A stretch of 64,000 nucleotides of DNA, taken from assembly GCA_963710725.1 (NCBI GenBank), contig CAVQBJ010000005.1, forward strand, positions 62,001-126,000, in the 5' to 3' direction. A program made the position numbers and the translations under genes. The DNA is from CAVQBJ01 sp963710725 (lineage in GTDB: Bacteria > Actinomycetota > Thermoleophilia > Solirubrobacterales > Solirubrobacteraceae). Shown one piece after another: positions 16,283 through 24,156 of the stretch (position 1 is its first letter; the number at the start of each line of letters is the position of its first letter). The notes under the pieces are model-generated. The model made no database searches, was not told where the DNA came from, and was given only the letters and a program-made list of their open reading frames with translations.

Positions 16283-17710
16283 ATTCTGCGACCGCAGCGG
16301 GGCACCATCACAGGCAGGCGCGTCCCGACGCGCGCGGCTTCGTCGGGCGCCGGCGGTGAGCCAGCACACGCGGGCGCCCCGGGCCGCCAGCGCCTCGCGC
16401 TGATCGCGGGCGCCCTCGCGCTGATCGCGGCGACGCTCGCGCTGCTCGGGGTCGCGCACCCGGCCGGGGCAGCGAGCTCCAGCGCCAACCTGCTGCAGAA
16501 CCCCGGCGCCGAATCCGGTCCCGGCGGGACGGACAGCAGCGGCGGCATGCCGCCCCCCGGCTGGACGGTGACCGGGGACTTCACGGTGGTGCAGTACGGC
16601 GCGGCGGGCGGGTTCCCCGACAGCACCGTCAGCGCGAGCATCGCCGGCGGCCAGAACTTCTTCGCCGGCGGCAACGCCGCCGTGTCGACGGCCAGCCAGA
16701 CCGTTGACGTCTCAGGTTCCGCGGCCGCGATCGACGCGAACAGTCAGGCCGTCTCGCTGAGCGGTGACCTCGGGGGCTACGCGACGCAGGACGACAGCAT
16801 GACCGTCACCGCGACGTTCTTGAGCGCATCGGGCGGCGCGCTCGGCTCGCTCACGATCGGACCCGTGACGCAGGCGGACCGTAACGGCCAGACCACGTTG
16901 CTCCCGCGCTCGGGTAGCGCCACGCTCCCCGCCGGGACACGCTCGATCCAGGTCGTGATGACGGCGACCAGGCAGGAGGGCACCTACAACGATGGCTACG
17001 CGGACAACCTCTCGCTCACGCTGGGCAGCGCGACATCGGGCTCCCAGACGCCGCCCCCGCCGCCGGTTCTGTTCACCGCCGAGGACGTCAAGCCGGTGAA
17101 CGGGACGGTGTACGTCAAGCTTCCGCCGGTCGCCGCACTCGGTCGCGCCGCTCGCGCGGGCGCGCCGCTCGCCTCGGAGAGCCTCAGCAAGGGACAGGGC
17201 TTCATCCCGCTCACCCAGGCGCGCCAGATCCCCGTCGGCTCGATCCTCGACACGACGGCGGGCACCGTCGCAGTGACGGCGGCCAGCCCGACGCCGGGCC
17301 GGCTCTACACGGCCGACATCACCGCGGGCGTCTTCCAGCTGCTCCAGCACCGCGGAAAGCAGGGCCTCACGCAGCTCACGCTGATGGACAAGCTGAGCCG
17401 GAACGCGGTGTGCGCGTCGACGGGCAAGAAGGGCTCGGCGGCGAGGAAGCTGAGCAACAAGGTGCTCGGTCTGCTCAAGAGCAGCGATCACGGCAAGTTC
17501 AGCACCCGCGGCGCATACAGCGCGGCGACGGTGCGCGGCACCGCCTACTCCGTCGAGGACACCTGCGCGGGCACGCTCACCAAGGTGACACGCGGTTCGG
17601 TCTTCGTGGACTACTTCCGCCGCCACAAGACGATCGTCGTCAAGGCCGGGCACGCATTCCTGGCCAGGGCCTCCGGTGCCGCGAGCGTCATAACCACGAT
17701 CGGCAAGTAG
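16283..17710 (+). CDS. Exported protein with carbohydrate-binding-like N-domain and FecR-like C-domain; start codon unclear
   Basis: This is a secreted two-domain protein. In frame upstream of the first ATG (16547) lies a full signal peptide (RLALIAGALALIAATLALLG ... PAGAA) followed by NLLQNPGAESG, the usual opening of CBM-like jelly-roll domains. The true start must therefore be upstream. Yet between the stop at 16271-16273 and 16547 there is no ATG, GTG or TTG; ATT 16283 or CTG 16286 are the only near-canonical options. The C-terminal half (GSILDTTAGTVAVTAAS, then GKFSTRGAYSAATVRGTAYS, EDTCAGTLTKVTRGSVFV) is FecR-like, of a form I associate with Thermoleophilia exported proteins. A frameshift near the start cannot be excluded. 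Confidence 0.7.
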   Translation: MLRPQRGTITGRRVPTRAASSGAGGEPAHAGAPGRQRLALIAGALALIAATLALLGVAHPAGAASSSANLLQNPGAESGPGGTDSSGGMPPPGWTVTGDFTVVQYGAAGGFPDSTVSASIAGGQNFFAGGNAAVSTASQTVDVSGSAAAIDANSQAVSLSGDLGGYATQDDSMTVTATFLSASGGALGSLTIGPVTQADRNGQTTLLPRSGSATLPAGTRSIQVVMTATRQEGTYNDGYADNLSLTLGSATSGSQTPPPPPVLFTAEDVKPVNGTVYVKLPPVAALGRAARAGAPLASESLSKGQGFIPLTQARQIPVGSILDTTAGTVAVTAASPTPGRLYTADITAGVFQLLQHRGKQGLTQLTLMDKLSRNAVCASTGKKGSAARKLSNKVLGLLKSSDHGKFSTRGAYSAATVRGTAYSVEDTCAGTLTKVTRGSVFVDYFRRHKTIVVKAGHAFLARASGAASVITTIGK

Positions 17711-17740
17711 GACCCTCGCCCTTCGATCTCAAGGAGCCGC

Positions 17741-18142
17741 ATGACCCCCTCCCCGACCCTCATGACCGGCGTCGACTTCGTCTGCGTCCCGACGCGTGAC
17801 CACGACCGTGCCGTGGCGTTCTACGGCGAGGTGCTGGGCTTGGAGCGCGGCAAGCAGTGGGGCCAGATGCCCGCAACCGAGTTCCAGGCCGGCAACCTGA
17901 CGCTGGCCGTGATGGACCCGAGCGCCTTCGGCCAGCCGGAGGCCCGGCCCAATTCCGCACCAATCGCGTTCCAGGTCGACGATTTCGAGGCCGCACGAGC
18001 CGCGCTCTCGGCGAAGGGGGTCACGTTCCTCGTCGAGAAGCTCGACTCAGGGGTTTGTCATCAGGCGATCTTCACCGATCCCGACGGTAACCCGCTGAGC
18101 ATCCACCATCGCTACGCGCCCGGCGACCCGCCCGCGGCGTGA
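17741..18142 (+). CDS. VOC-superfamily (glyoxalase/bleomycin-resistance fold) protein
   Basis: This small metalloenzyme-fold protein has 133 residues. It shows the beta-alpha-beta-beta-beta module pair: GVDFVCVPTRDHDRAVAFYGEVLGLE at the start and IFTDPDGNPLSIHHRY at the end, the latter being the family's DPDGN motif. Members are glyoxalases, dioxygenases or drug-binding proteins. Without clear conserved metal ligands I cannot choose. AAGGAG lies 5 nt before ATG 17741. It follows the FecR-like gene by 30 bp but with no functional link that I can see. Confidence 0.85.
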   Translation: MTPSPTLMTGVDFVCVPTRDHDRAVAFYGEVLGLERGKQWGQMPATEFQAGNLTLAVMDPSAFGQPEARPNSAPIAFQVDDFEAARAALSAKGVTFLVEKLDSGVCHQAIFTDPDGNPLSIHHRYAPGDPPAA

Positions 18143-18180
18143 TCGGCGCCGCAGTCTCGGCCGTGGGCATCGCGCCCCGG

Positions 18181-18804
18181 TCAGGCGGCGAGTGACGCCG
18201 TCGAGACCTCGGGCTCCTCGAACACGAAGTCCGCGGCGTTCTCCCACGCGTCGAGCGCGGGGTGCTTCGAGCCGGCCCCGCGATAGTGCACGAGCTCCCA
18301 CAGCTCCTCCGGGCAGCGACCGTCCTGTGACGTGAGGCTTCCCGGCCAATCGATCGCGTCGAGCGGCGGCTGATCCCAGGGGGCGAGGACCCGCGGCTCG
18401 AGAACGACGAGATTTCGGGTGCCGGGCAGCGCCGCCGAAGGCGCGATGAACGCGTGACGGCCTTCGCGACGAAACGCTCCGGCGAGCGACCGGCAGGGAC
18501 CGTACCGATCAGCCACCAGGTCCTGTGGTTCGACCCCGAACTCGTGCGCGTTGTCAAAGGACACCTCGAACGGCTCCGCGTCGACGTGCACGCGGATCGC
18601 CCACAGCGGATAGCGCATCAGCAACGCCCGCGCTCGCGTGCGCCTGTCCTCGTTGCGCAGCAACTCCGCCCACGGCGTCAACGGGTGCAGGCTGAGGTAC
18701 TGCGTGAACCCGGCGTCTGCCTCGTTATATCTCCCCGCCGAGAAGTTCTCGACCGACCACAATGGCGTCTCGTAGTTGGCGATGCGAAAGGCCACCAGTT
18801 CCAA
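18181..18804 (-). CDS. RES-domain toxin of a toxin-antitoxin pair
   Basis: This is a probable NAD+-degrading toxin of the RES family, 207 residues. RES toxins are known to degrade NAD+ (MbcT) or ADP-ribosylate PRPP synthetase (ParT). The family triad is visible: Arg25 in SAGRYNEADAG, Glu47 in TPWAELLRNE and Ser123 in IAPSAALPGTRNLVVL. The protein starts at TTG 18804, only 9 bp after the stop of the cognate antitoxin gene, with AGGA of the preceding CTAGGA as ribosome site. This is the canonical antitoxin-first order. The start is fixed by family alignment to LVAFRIA. It may be stably repressed and act under stress; this is inference. Confidence 0.85.
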   Translation of the reverse strand: MELVAFRIANYETPLWSVENFSAGRYNEADAGFTQYLSLHPLTPWAELLRNEDRRTRARALLMRYPLWAIRVHVDAEPFEVSFDNAHEFGVEPQDLVADRYGPCRSLAGAFRREGRHAFIAPSAALPGTRNLVVLEPRVLAPWDQPPLDAIDWPGSLTSQDGRCPEELWELVHYRGAGSKHPALDAWENAADFVFEEPEVSTASLAA

Positions 18805-18813
18805 GATGAGGTC

Positions 18814-19488
18814 CTAGGCGGCGACGTTGCCCCGGGACGCAGCGGCCGCGGCCAGCAGCGGCTCGAGCCGATCGGGGTCGTCGAGGATCTCGGCCGGTGA
18901 TGCACCGTCGAGATCCGCTCGTGGGTGCCCGAACCAGTCGATGACGCCCGGGCTCGTGAGGCTGTGGCGAAGCTGGTTGACGAGTCGCGCAACCACCCGG
19001 AGGCGGCGTTCGTCTCGGTGGCTGGGGGTCGTCGCCTCTCGGACGGCGACCCATCGCTGGTACGTACGGGGGCTCACGCCGAGAAGAGCGGCCTTCTGCG
19101 ATTGGCTCACCGAGGGCAGGGTGCGCTCGAGCCAACGGGCGACCTCGTTGGCTGACTGGTCCTCCCCGATGGGCTCGCGCTCGGCGATGCGGGCAAAGAG
19201 GAATCGCATCTGCTCGAGCGCGAGACGCAGCTCGCGACGTCGTCGTGGATCCTCGTTGCGCAGGGCCGCCTGGGCGCGGAGCGCCGCCCCCTGAACGCGG
19301 ATCCACAGCCACGGATTGACCGCCGCCAGCTCGCTCTGGTCACCGCCGCCGATCGCGTCGGCCACATCCTGAACGAAGTGCACGACCGCAGCCGGCGTCT
19401 GCGCTTCGCGCCCCAAGCGGCGATTGACCTCGCCGATCTCGCGCGCGATCGTCGCCGGATGCCGGAGATCGATGGTGGTGGCGGACAT
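18814..19488 (-). CDS. Xre/MbcA/ParS-type antitoxin (DUF2384) with N-terminal extension
   Basis: This antitoxin neutralises the RES toxin encoded just downstream; 224 residues. A helix-turn-helix is seen at about 127-148 (SQSQKAALLGVSPRTYQRWV). The C-terminal DUF2384 (MbcA/ParS/Xre toxin-binding) domain is at about 175-215 (SPGVIDWFGHPRADLDGASPAEILDD). Usual family members are 110-160 residues. This one carries about 100 extra residues at the N-terminus, helical and Arg/Glu-rich. The promoter appears leaderless, with TACAAT close to the start, and overlaps short palindromes, which suits autorepression by the toxin-antitoxin complex. Confidence 0.85.
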   Translation of the reverse strand: MSATTIDLRHPATIAREIGEVNRRLGREAQTPAAVVHFVQDVADAIGGGDQSELAAVNPWLWIRVQGAALRAQAALRNEDPRRRRELRLALEQMRFLFARIAEREPIGEDQSANEVARWLERTLPSVSQSQKAALLGVSPRTYQRWVAVREATTPSHRDERRLRVVARLVNQLRHSLTSPGVIDWFGHPRADLDGASPAEILDDPDRLEPLLAAAAASRGNVAA

Positions 19489-19489
19489 C

Positions 19490-19510
19490 TGACGTCATTG
19501 TACGACATGT
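19490..19510 (-). promoter_or_regulatory. Leaderless-type promoter with palindromes for the toxin-antitoxin operon
   Basis: On the minus strand TACAAT (19502-19497) is a good -10 hexamer only 8 nt before ATG 19488, predicting a transcript starting at or near the start codon. The perfect palindromes TGACGTCA (19490-19497) and ACATGT (19505-19510) flank it and could be the autoregulatory operator. The -35 is weak. Confidence 0.5.
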
Positions 19511-19527
19511 TGGCGCCGCCGTCTCGA

Positions 19528-20358
19528 CTACCACCACCGGTGCTCACGCGCCTCGTCCGTGCCGCCGGTCTCGTCCAGAGCGTCGAGCGAGGCCATGTCC
19601 TCGTCCGACAGCGCGAAGTCGAAGATCCCGGCGTTCTCGGCGATCCGCTCGCGGTGCGTCGACTTCGCAAGCACCACGACGTCCCGCTGCACGCACCAGC
19701 GCAGAAGCACCTGCGCCGGCGTCCGTCCCACGCGCTGCGCGATCTCGCGGACGCTTTCGCCCGAGAGATGCCGACCCGTGCCGAGCGGGCTGTAGGCCTC
19801 GAGCGCGAGGTTGCGCGACTCGCAGGCCTCGAGCAGCCCACGTCGGTACTCGAACGGGCTGAACTGGACCTGGTTGACGACGGGCGCGATCCCGGCGACC
19901 GACAGGAGCGCATCCAGTTCGCTCGCGCTGAAGTTCGACACGCCGATCGAGCGGGCGTAGCCGCGTTCGCGCGCGTGCTCCATTCCCGGCCAGGCCCAGG
20001 TCGGCCCACCCTGAGGCCAGTGGATGATGTAGAGATCGATCTGGTCGATGCCGAGCCGTTCGAGGCTGCGCTGCGCCTCCGCCTCAGGATCCTTGTGCGC
20101 GGGGTAGAACTTCGTCGTGATGAAGACCTCCTCGCGAGGCACACCGCTTCCGCGCAAGCCGCGGCCGACGCTCTCCTCGTTACCGTAGGCCTGCGCGGTG
20201 TCGATGTGGCGGTAGCCCGCCTCGAGCGCCCAGCGAACCGCGTCCTCGGCCTCGCGGCCGCTCGGTACCTGCCAGACGCCGAGACCGAGAAGCGGGATCT
20301 CGTTGCCGTCGGCGAGTACGCGTGCGCGTCCATCCAGTGTCAGTGCATTGGCTGTCAT
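19528..20358 (-). CDS. Aldo/keto reductase
   Basis: This NADPH-dependent carbonyl reductase has 276 residues with the standard (beta/alpha)8 family pattern. The catalytic tetrad is complete: Asp53 and Tyr58 (HIDTAQAYGNEE), Lys83 (ITTKFYP) and His113 (IIHWPQGG). The cofactor-binding end is VVLAKSTHRERIAENAG. It resembles the 2,5-diketo-D-gluconate reductase/AKR5 group and would reduce aldehydes or ketones in the cytoplasm. The start is ATG 20358. Its stop lies 40 bp before the antitoxin start in the same direction, but the antitoxin has its own promoter. An HxlR-family regulator follows upstream in the same orientation (78 bp gap) and might coregulate it. Confidence 0.92.
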   Translation of the reverse strand: MTANALTLDGRARVLADGNEIPLLGLGVWQVPSGREAEDAVRWALEAGYRHIDTAQAYGNEESVGRGLRGSGVPREEVFITTKFYPAHKDPEAEAQRSLERLGIDQIDLYIIHWPQGGPTWAWPGMEHARERGYARSIGVSNFSASELDALLSVAGIAPVVNQVQFSPFEYRRGLLEACESRNLALEAYSPLGTGRHLSGESVREIAQRVGRTPAQVLLRWCVQRDVVVLAKSTHRERIAENAGIFDFALSDEDMASLDALDETGGTDEAREHRWW

Positions 20359-20436
20359 GGCGGGGACTCCTCGTCTCGGGTGAGCGGAACAGGCATGCCT
20401 GGTCGGAAGGTACTGGGATGTCGCCCGGGTTCGCCG

Positions 20437-20724
20437 CTATGGCGTCCGAGGCCCGGTCCGCAGCGCCCACGCCTTCGACCAGGCTTCAAGCGGTGCCAGG
20501 GCGCGAAGCAGCTGATGGCCCTCGCGCGTGAGCCGGTAGCCCACGTGCGGCTGATGCGCAACGATCCCGGCTTCGGCGAGCTCGCGCAGGCGCTGGCTGA
20601 GGACGCTCGAGGAGATGTCGTCGCATCGTGCCTGCAACTCGCGGAAGGTCGGCACGACACCGTCGCGCAGTTCCCACAGTACGCGCAGGGCCCAGCGCCG
20701 CCCGAGCAGGTCGAGCAGCGCCAT
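20437..20724 (-). CDS. HxlR-family transcriptional regulator
   Basis: This winged-helix regulator has 95 residues, near the family's usual 100-120. GRRWALRVLWELRDG is the HxlR opening, TFRELQARCDDISSSVLSQRLRELAEAGIV the helix-turn-helix, and VGYRLTREGHQLLRAL the wing. The N-terminal cysteine used for thiol or aldehyde sensing in YodB/HypR-type members is absent; the only Cys is within the HTH (QARCDD), which could still be redox-sensitive. It is divergent from the carboxymuconolactone-decarboxylase-family gene, and two inverted repeats lie between them, making local control likely. Confidence 0.9.
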   Translation of the reverse strand: MALLDLLGRRWALRVLWELRDGVVPTFRELQARCDDISSSVLSQRLRELAEAGIVAHQPHVGYRLTREGHQLLRALAPLEAWSKAWALRTGPRTP

Positions 20725-20786
20725 CTCCGGTCGGCCGGTCCTCGAGCCGCGAACCGGACGGCCCGGGAGCGGCGATGGGTTTGACT

Positions 20787-20830
20787 GCTTCGAAATAAGA
20801 AGCTACGGTTGGCGCTTCGGATACCGAAGC
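20787..20830. promoter_or_regulatory. Pair of GCTTC/GAAGC inverted repeats, probable HxlR operators
   Basis: Two related inverted repeats lie in the divergent gap. One is GCTTC-N7-GAAGC (20787-20803) and the other GCTTCGG-ATA-CCGAAGC (20814-20830); the centres are 27 bp apart. The second lies 14 bp before the ATG of the plus-strand gene. Sharing of the half-site points to one dimeric regulator, most simply the adjacent HxlR protein. Confidence 0.6.
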
Positions 20831-20844
20831 AGAAAGGTTAGCGG

Positions 20845-21435
20845 ATGCCTGCGATCACACGAACGCGAATCGCGCCCCTCGTCCCGCCATACACCGAGGA
20901 GATCGCCGCCTCGCTGCGTAAGTGGATGCCACCGGGGAGCGCCGTCGAGCCGTTGAAGCTGTTCCGCACCCTCGTCGTCCACGACGAGCTCGCTTCCCGC
21001 ATGCGCCCGCTCGGCGCCGGGATCCTCGGCCACGGGCGCGTCGATCCTCGCGACCGCGAGCTCGTCGTTCACCGCACCTGCGCTCGCGCGGGCGCCGAGT
21101 ACGAATGGGGTGTCCACGTGGTGGGCTTCGGCCAGCCGCTCGGCCTGACCGAGCAGCAGATCGCCGCCACCGTCCACGGCACCGCCGATGACCCCGCGTG
21201 GCCTCCGGACGACGCGATGCTCATCCGCCTCGCCGACGAGCTCCACGACACCGCCACGATCTCGCCGGCGCTCTGGAGTGCGCTCGCGCAGCGCTACCGC
21301 TCCGACCAGCTGCTCGAGCTCGTGACGATCGCCGGCTGGTACCGGTTGCTGGCCTACGTCATAAACGCCGCCGCAGTCGAGCACGAAGAGTGGGCGCCGC
21401 GCTTCCCGACGCCGCCGTCCACCGCGATGAGCTGA
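20845..21435 (+). CDS. Carboxymuconolactone decarboxylase/AhpD-fold family protein
   Basis: This all-helical protein of the CMD/AhpD fold has 196 residues. VDPRDRELVVHRTCARAGAEYEWGVHVVGFG is the conserved helix pair with Glu, Cys, Tyr, Glu and His. A CxxC peroxidase motif is absent (only one Cys here), so it is not an AhpD-type alkylhydroperoxidase. It fits the single-domain 'YEW..H' group, often induced by aldehydes or quinones next to MarR or HxlR regulators. The start is ATG 20845 after AAAGG. The divergent HxlR gene and the operator-like repeats suggest induction by a reactive compound (inference). Confidence 0.85.
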   Translation: MPAITRTRIAPLVPPYTEEIAASLRKWMPPGSAVEPLKLFRTLVVHDELASRMRPLGAGILGHGRVDPRDRELVVHRTCARAGAEYEWGVHVVGFGQPLGLTEQQIAATVHGTADDPAWPPDDAMLIRLADELHDTATISPALWSALAQRYRSDQLLELVTIAGWYRLLAYVINAAAVEHEEWAPRFPTPPSTAMS

Positions 21436-21447
21436 GCGCTCGGACGG

Positions 21448-21471
21448 CCGGCTCGCCGCGGTCGGAGCCGG
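21448..21471. terminator. Hairpin between convergent genes
   Basis: CCGGCTC / GAGCCGG, a perfect 7-bp stem with a 10-nt loop, lies 13 bp after the plus-strand stop and 42 bp before the stop of the convergent HAF-repeat gene. It is a plausible shared terminator without a U-tract. Confidence 0.45.
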
Positions 21472-21512
21472 GGGCGCGGTGCGCCGCCCGGCCCCGATCT
21501 GAGCGACGTCGG

Positions 21513-22505
21513 CTAGTCCTGAGGCGTGGCCAGGAAGCCGTCGGTGTTACCGCTCGAGTCGGTGTAGAAGCCCACGATGCGGTCGTGGTCGTTGATGCCG
21601 TTGACCGTCGTCGCACCGACGCCGGAGGGATCGTCGACGTTCTGGAAGCCGAATCCGGGCGCCCAGATGAACCCGTGCATCATCGCGCTCTTGCCGGTGC
21701 CGACCTGGTAGCCGCCGACGACGACGTCACCGTCGTTGACCCCGAACGCCTGTGTCATGCTCGCGCCGGGGACGTTGAGGTGAATCAGCCGGCCGTTGCC
21801 GAGCAGCAGAAAGCCCTCCACCGTGCCCGCCGAGTTCGTGTCGAAGCCGGCGATGTCGCCCCCGTTATTGATCGCGGTGGCGCTCGCGCTCGAGGCGCCC
21901 GCCACGGCGACGGCGCCGTAGTGGCGGGTGGCGATGTTGTACGTGTATCCGTGGGCGTTGCCCTTGGAATCGTTATAGAAGCCGACGGCGATGCCGTGGT
22001 CGTTCACGCCGAGCAGCTGGTCGACGGCGGGGCTGGCGACGTTGCTGGTCGGGTAGTTGGCGACGTGGAAGTGGCGACCGCCCGTGGCGTAGAACCCGGA
22101 GTTGTCACCCTTCTTGTCGACCGAGAACCCGACCGTGACGCCGGTGTCGTTCAGGCCGGTGACCTGCGTCTGCGCGGCACCCGGGACGTTCTCGTTCACG
22201 TAGGCGCCGTGACCGTCGTTGGGCAGCGTGTATCCCTTGTTGGGATGCCCAGCCATACCGGACCCGTAATACCCGGCTATGAGACCGGATGCGTTGATCC
22301 CGAGCAACTGGTTGAACGTCGTGTCGGCGGGGTCGTTCAACGTCGTAAACGCGTAGCTCGCGCTTGCGTCCGGAAGCGACGCGCCGGCCGCCGCGGCCGC
22401 CGAGGAGACCATGACGCCAAGGCCGAGGATCGCCGCCGCGAGCGCCGTGCCGAGTCGGCCCGGACGGAACGGGCGGTTGTGGATGGGTGCGCGGTACCAG
22501 CTCAT
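21513..22505 (-). CDS. Secreted HAF-repeat protein
   Basis: This exported protein of 330 residues is built of tandem repeats. The signal peptide runs through MSWYRAPIHN and a hydrophobic stretch ending VSSAAAAAGA. The mature protein holds about six repeats of 45-50 residues, each with the core G-[IVL]-N-x-x-G-x-[IV]-x-G-[FY], as in GINASGLIAGYY, GLNDTGVTVGFS, GVNDHGIAVGFY and GINDHDRIVGFY. This is the HAF-type propeller repeat known from extracellular bacterial proteins of undefined role. Repeats 1-4 and 6 keep the asparagine turn; repeat 5 (GVNDGDVVVGG) is less regular. ATG 22505 is a plausible start. Confidence 0.82.
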   Translation of the reverse strand: MSWYRAPIHNRPFRPGRLGTALAAAILGLGVMVSSAAAAAGASLPDASASYAFTTLNDPADTTFNQLLGINASGLIAGYYGSGMAGHPNKGYTLPNDGHGAYVNENVPGAAQTQVTGLNDTGVTVGFSVDKKGDNSGFYATGGRHFHVANYPTSNVASPAVDQLLGVNDHGIAVGFYNDSKGNAHGYTYNIATRHYGAVAVAGASSASATAINNGGDIAGFDTNSAGTVEGFLLLGNGRLIHLNVPGASMTQAFGVNDGDVVVGGYQVGTGKSAMMHGFIWAPGFGFQNVDDPSGVGATTVNGINDHDRIVGFYTDSSGNTDGFLATPQD

Positions 22506-22864
22506 TGGGTTCTGCCTTCCGTTTGGGTGGCACGCCGTCAGTTCGGCCGGCCGAATGTCGCAGGCCAGGACGCCTGCCCGAACGCGGCGGCGGATCGGGA
22601 TTCGCCCCTGATCCGGCCGCCGACAACTGGGGTAGACGCGTCTCGATGCGTGCGCATTCCATCCGGGCGCCGCAAGTCGATGTGGCAGCGCCCTCTCGGC
22701 CGGGCGCGATGAAGCCGCGACGCGTTGTCGAGGCCCCGACGCAGGAGTATCGTCGGCCGTGATGTTCCGGGACTCGCCCCGCCGGCTGCGCCGATCAGGG
22801 CGCTACGCGCGCAGCGGCGCCCGCTCGTCGGCACTGGCCGCCGGTCGCTGAGCCGAGCGCGGGC
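22506..22864. other. Divergent intergenic region, no recognised element
   Basis: The 359 bp between the divergent HAF-repeat and patatin genes hold only short open frames without family features. Promoters for both genes must lie here, but I cannot identify convincing hexamers. No tRNA or repeat is visible. Confidence 0.4.
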
Positions 22865-24055
22865 GTGAGTACGCGAGAAGGCCCGGTCGCGCTGGTCCTT
22901 GGCGGAGGCGGCGCGCGCGGCGCGTACGAGGCCGGCGTGCTGTCGGCTCTGCTCCCCGTGCTCGAGGCACGGGGTGAGCGTCCGCGCATCCTCATCGGCA
23001 CGAGCGCGGGCGCGGTCAACGTGAGCTTCCTGGCCGCCAACGCGCAGCTGCCCCCCCGCGAGCTGATCGCTGAGGCAGTGGCGGCGTGGGAGTCGATGCG
23101 CTGGGGCGCGGTGGCGCGGCGGCTCCTCTCCACCGCCTCGCTGCGGCGGGCCGGCGCCTACGCCGGCGAGGTCATCGGGCTATCCGGCCTGAGCATCACG
23201 TCGCTGCTGGACCCCGAGCCGCTGCGGGTGACCCTGCGTCAGCGGGTGGACTTCGACCAGATCGAGGAGAACGTCGACAGCGGACGCATCGACGCGGCCG
23301 CTGTGGTCGCCACATCGGCCGCCACCGGTCGCTCGGTCATCTTCCACAGCGGTCTCGCGTCGCCCGCGCCCGACGATCGCCGCGGGCTGGACTATGTGGC
23401 CGCACCGCTCGCCGAGGCGCATGTGCTCGCCTCGGCCGCGATCCCGGGAATCTTCCCCGCTGTGGAGCTCACCAGCCCAGAGCGCGCTCGAGGCTGGTAC
23501 TTCGACGGCGGCACGCGGCTCAACACGCCGATCAAGCCGGCGCTGCAACTGGGGGCGGCACGCGTGGTCGCGGTCGCGGTCACGCCGACGGCGCCCGGTG
23601 CTCCGGATCTCGCCGGCCCGCAGCGTCCCGACGCCTTGGCGGGAGCCGCGCAGATCCTGATCGGCCTCCTCGAGGACCAGCTGGCCAGCGACGTGGCGAC
23701 GCTCGCGAGCATGAACGAGCTGGTCACCGGCCTCGGCGCGTCGACGAGCACGACCAAGCGTCGGGTGCCGTACATCCTCGTGACACCGAGCGGGGACGAC
23801 CCGATCGCCGAGCGCGCTCTGCGCGTGGTCCGCGAGCATTACTCGGGGCCGCTCCAGGCCATCACATCGGACGTCGCCCTGCTCGCCCGGCTCACCGCCG
23901 CGGGCGCAGACGCGCAGCACGCCGCGCTGCTCAGCTTCCTGCTCTTCGCGCCCGAGTTCGCCCGAGCGCTGATCGAGCTGGGCGAGGAGGACGGCCGCCG
24001 CTGGATCGACCAGACGCACGATCTCGACGAGCTCTGGCAGGTCGGGCCGCTCTAG
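22865..24055 (+). CDS. Patatin-like phospholipase (RssA/YlbK type)
   Basis: This lipid acyl hydrolase has 396 residues and starts at GTG 22865. The oxyanion loop GGGGARG is at 13-19, the nucleophile motif GTSAG at 45-49 (Ser47), and the catalytic Asp214 is in YFDGGTRLNTPI. No signal peptide is present. The C-terminal 150 residues (after VAVAVTPTAPG) are helical and match the longer actinobacterial patatins. It differs clearly from the patatin at 13707 in its loop sequences. An HD-domain hydrolase gene follows 101 bp downstream in the same direction. Confidence 0.9.
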   Translation: MSTREGPVALVLGGGGARGAYEAGVLSALLPVLEARGERPRILIGTSAGAVNVSFLAANAQLPPRELIAEAVAAWESMRWGAVARRLLSTASLRRAGAYAGEVIGLSGLSITSLLDPEPLRVTLRQRVDFDQIEENVDSGRIDAAAVVATSAATGRSVIFHSGLASPAPDDRRGLDYVAAPLAEAHVLASAAIPGIFPAVELTSPERARGWYFDGGTRLNTPIKPALQLGAARVVAVAVTPTAPGAPDLAGPQRPDALAGAAQILIGLLEDQLASDVATLASMNELVTGLGASTSTTKRRVPYILVTPSGDDPIAERALRVVREHYSGPLQAITSDVALLARLTAAGADAQHAALLSFLLFAPEFARALIELGEEDGRRWIDQTHDLDELWQVGPL

Positions 24056-24156
24056 GCGGTGGCCCACCGGCAGACGGTCACGACGGCCGCAGCGCCGGGT
24101 CCGATGCGACGGGTGGCCAAGCGCCGGCGGAACACCCTGAAGCTAGGATCAAGCGC

